Source: CBDCNP01 sp965222425 (GTDB lineage Bacteria > Acidobacteriota > Vicinamibacteria > Marinacidobacterales > DATDRI01). From it: a DNA stretch of 64,000 nucleotides. Below are positions 63,133 through 64,000 of the stretch, in pieces. The notes beneath the pieces are model-generated. The model searched no databases. It was not told where the DNA came from and saw only the letters and a list, made by a program, of their open reading frames with translations. How positions within the stretch are numbered: the stretch's first letter is position 1; each line of letters starts with the position of its first letter. The translations under genes were made by a program, and so were the position numbers. Location: positions 1 through 64,000 of the forward strand of contig CBDCTW010000023.1 in the NCBI GenBank assembly GCA_965222425.1, written 5' to 3'.

Positions 63133-64000
63133 ATGGGCTTTGCCACGGACGCCATCCACGCGGGTCAGAAACCCGATCCGACCACTGGAGCTATCGTCAC
63201 CCCGATCTATCAGACTTCGACCTACGTGCAGCAGGGATTGGGACGCCACCGGGGATTCGAGTATGCCCGGACTCAGAATCCAACGCGTTCCGCGGTAGAG
63301 GCCAACATCGCTGCCCTCGAAAAGGGAATCGGAGCACTCGCCTTTTCATCCGGTATGGCCGCCATTTCCGCCGTTGCCACGTTCGTGAAGCAAGGCGAGC
63401 GAGTCGTCGTCACCGAAGATCTCTACGGAGGAACCTACCGGCTGTTCGAGCGTGTGCTAACGCAATTTGGCATACGCTTCTCCTACGTTGATTCGTCTCG
63501 ATTCGACGAAGTGGAGAAAACGATGGGAGAGGACGTTACGCTGGTGTTTCTCGAGACGCCGACGAATCCCGTCCTTCGGCTTACAGACGTGAAGGCGGTC
63601 AGCGATCTCGCCCACCGCTTCAAGGCCCGGGTGGTGGTGGACAATACGTTCATGAGCCCGTTTTTCCAACGCCCGCTGGAGTTGGGAGCAGATATGGTGC
63701 TCCACAGCGCGACCAAGTATCTGAACGGACACAGCGACAGCATCGGTGGGGTCGTGGTTGCCGCTCGAAAAGAGGACGCGGAACACCTGGCGTTTGTGCA
63801 AAACGCGGTAGGCGCGATCCTGTCCCCGTTCGACTCCTGGCTGCTGCTACGCGGTACCAAGACGCTCGCCCTTCGAATGGAGCGACACAACACCAACGCG
63901 GTCGCCTTGGCGGCATTTCTTTCCAAGCACACCAAGGTGCAAAAGGTCTATTACCCTGGGCTTCCAGAGCATCCCGGCCACGAGCTGGCAAAGCAACAAA
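63133..64000 (+). CDS. Cystathionine gamma-synthase/lyase-family PLP enzyme, 3' partial
   Basis: Fold-type I Cys/Met metabolism enzyme: ATDAIHAGQKPDPTTGAIV, PIYQTSTYVQ, the Y-A-R-T-Q-N-P-T-R loop, EDLYGGTYRLF, VFLETPTNP, VVDNTFMSPFFQRPLELGAD and the PLP Lys in HSATKYLNGHSDSIGG. The ATG is nine bases after AGGAGG. 289 codons are in the window and the frame runs off its end. CGS, CGL and O-acetylhomoserine sulfhydrylases share these motifs, so the exact reaction is open; the length and Y-A-R-T-Q-N motif favour the gamma-synthase/lyase group. Confidence 0.9.
   Translation, partial: MGFATDAIHAGQKPDPTTGAIVTPIYQTSTYVQQGLGRHRGFEYARTQNPTRSAVEANIAALEKGIGALAFSSGMAAISAVATFVKQGERVVVTEDLYGGTYRLFERVLTQFGIRFSYVDSSRFDEVEKTMGEDVTLVFLETPTNPVLRLTDVKAVSDLAHRFKARVVVDNTFMSPFFQRPLELGADMVLHSATKYLNGHSDSIGGVVVAARKEDAEHLAFVQNAVGAILSPFDSWLLLRGTKTLALRMERHNTNAVALAAFLSKHTKVQKVYYPGLPEHPGHELAKQQ

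Overview
The window is 64 kb of moderately GC-rich bacterial chromosome. Gram-negative features are a BamD lipoprotein, an outer-membrane beta-barrel and LPS/exopolysaccharide sugar-nucleotide enzymes. Other features are a HrcA/CIRCE heat-shock operon, a bactofilin, PilT/PilZ, a PASTA protein and a Hanks-type kinase. The gene order (def-fmt-...-rsmB-PASTA-rpe; hrcA-grpE-dnaK-dnaJ-prmA-rsmE) would fit Acidobacteriota or a neighbouring phylum. That placement is a guess from gene content, because no marker search could be run.

Layout. 0-15 kb: DUF349 protein, copper ATPase, truncated sugar kinase and STAS genes, msrB, sulfurtransferase, a large GT-C-like membrane protein, then aroC-def-fmt-GDPD, facing a PilZ gene and a broken AAA/receiver gene. 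15-28 kb: rsmB, an IS256-family copy, PASTA protein, rpe, thioesterase, NDP-sugar epimerase, bamD, LysM protein, pgsA, nucleotide-sugar dehydrogenase, sugar-1-P nucleotidylyltransferase and phosphomannomutase. 28-38 kb: tRNA-Gly(CCC), bactofilin, an alanine dehydrogenase remnant, a lipoate ligase homologue, the CIRCE-controlled hrcA-grpE-dnaK-dnaJ-prmA-rsmE cluster and a Ser/Thr kinase. 38-46 kb: a repeat cluster, ilvE, pilT, recX, alaS, a lytic transglycosylase and a broken TPR/AIM24 gene. 46-64 kb: an accessory zone with a second IS256-type element, a putative metallopeptidase/VanZ/V4R operon, mobA, a dicarboxylate symporter, an IS256 copy interrupted by an IS21-type element, gene remnants, a threonine-synthase-like gene, a third IS256 copy, a broken ABC exporter and the start of a cystathionine gamma-synthase-like gene.

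Two patterns stand out. First, a family of about 45-nt imperfect palindromes (outer GRCGCC/GGYGTC arms, often an inner GTTG/CAAC hairpin around CTGCTAT) recurs at least a dozen times after operon ends, five of them clustered at 38.1-38.4 kb, and one lies in frame inside copA. Second, more than a dozen frameshifts, a nonsense codon, several gene truncations and four IS elements fall almost only in accessory genes, while about 35 kb of housekeeping genes is intact. That suggests IS expansion with early genome erosion, although uncorrected single-base indels remain a competing explanation.
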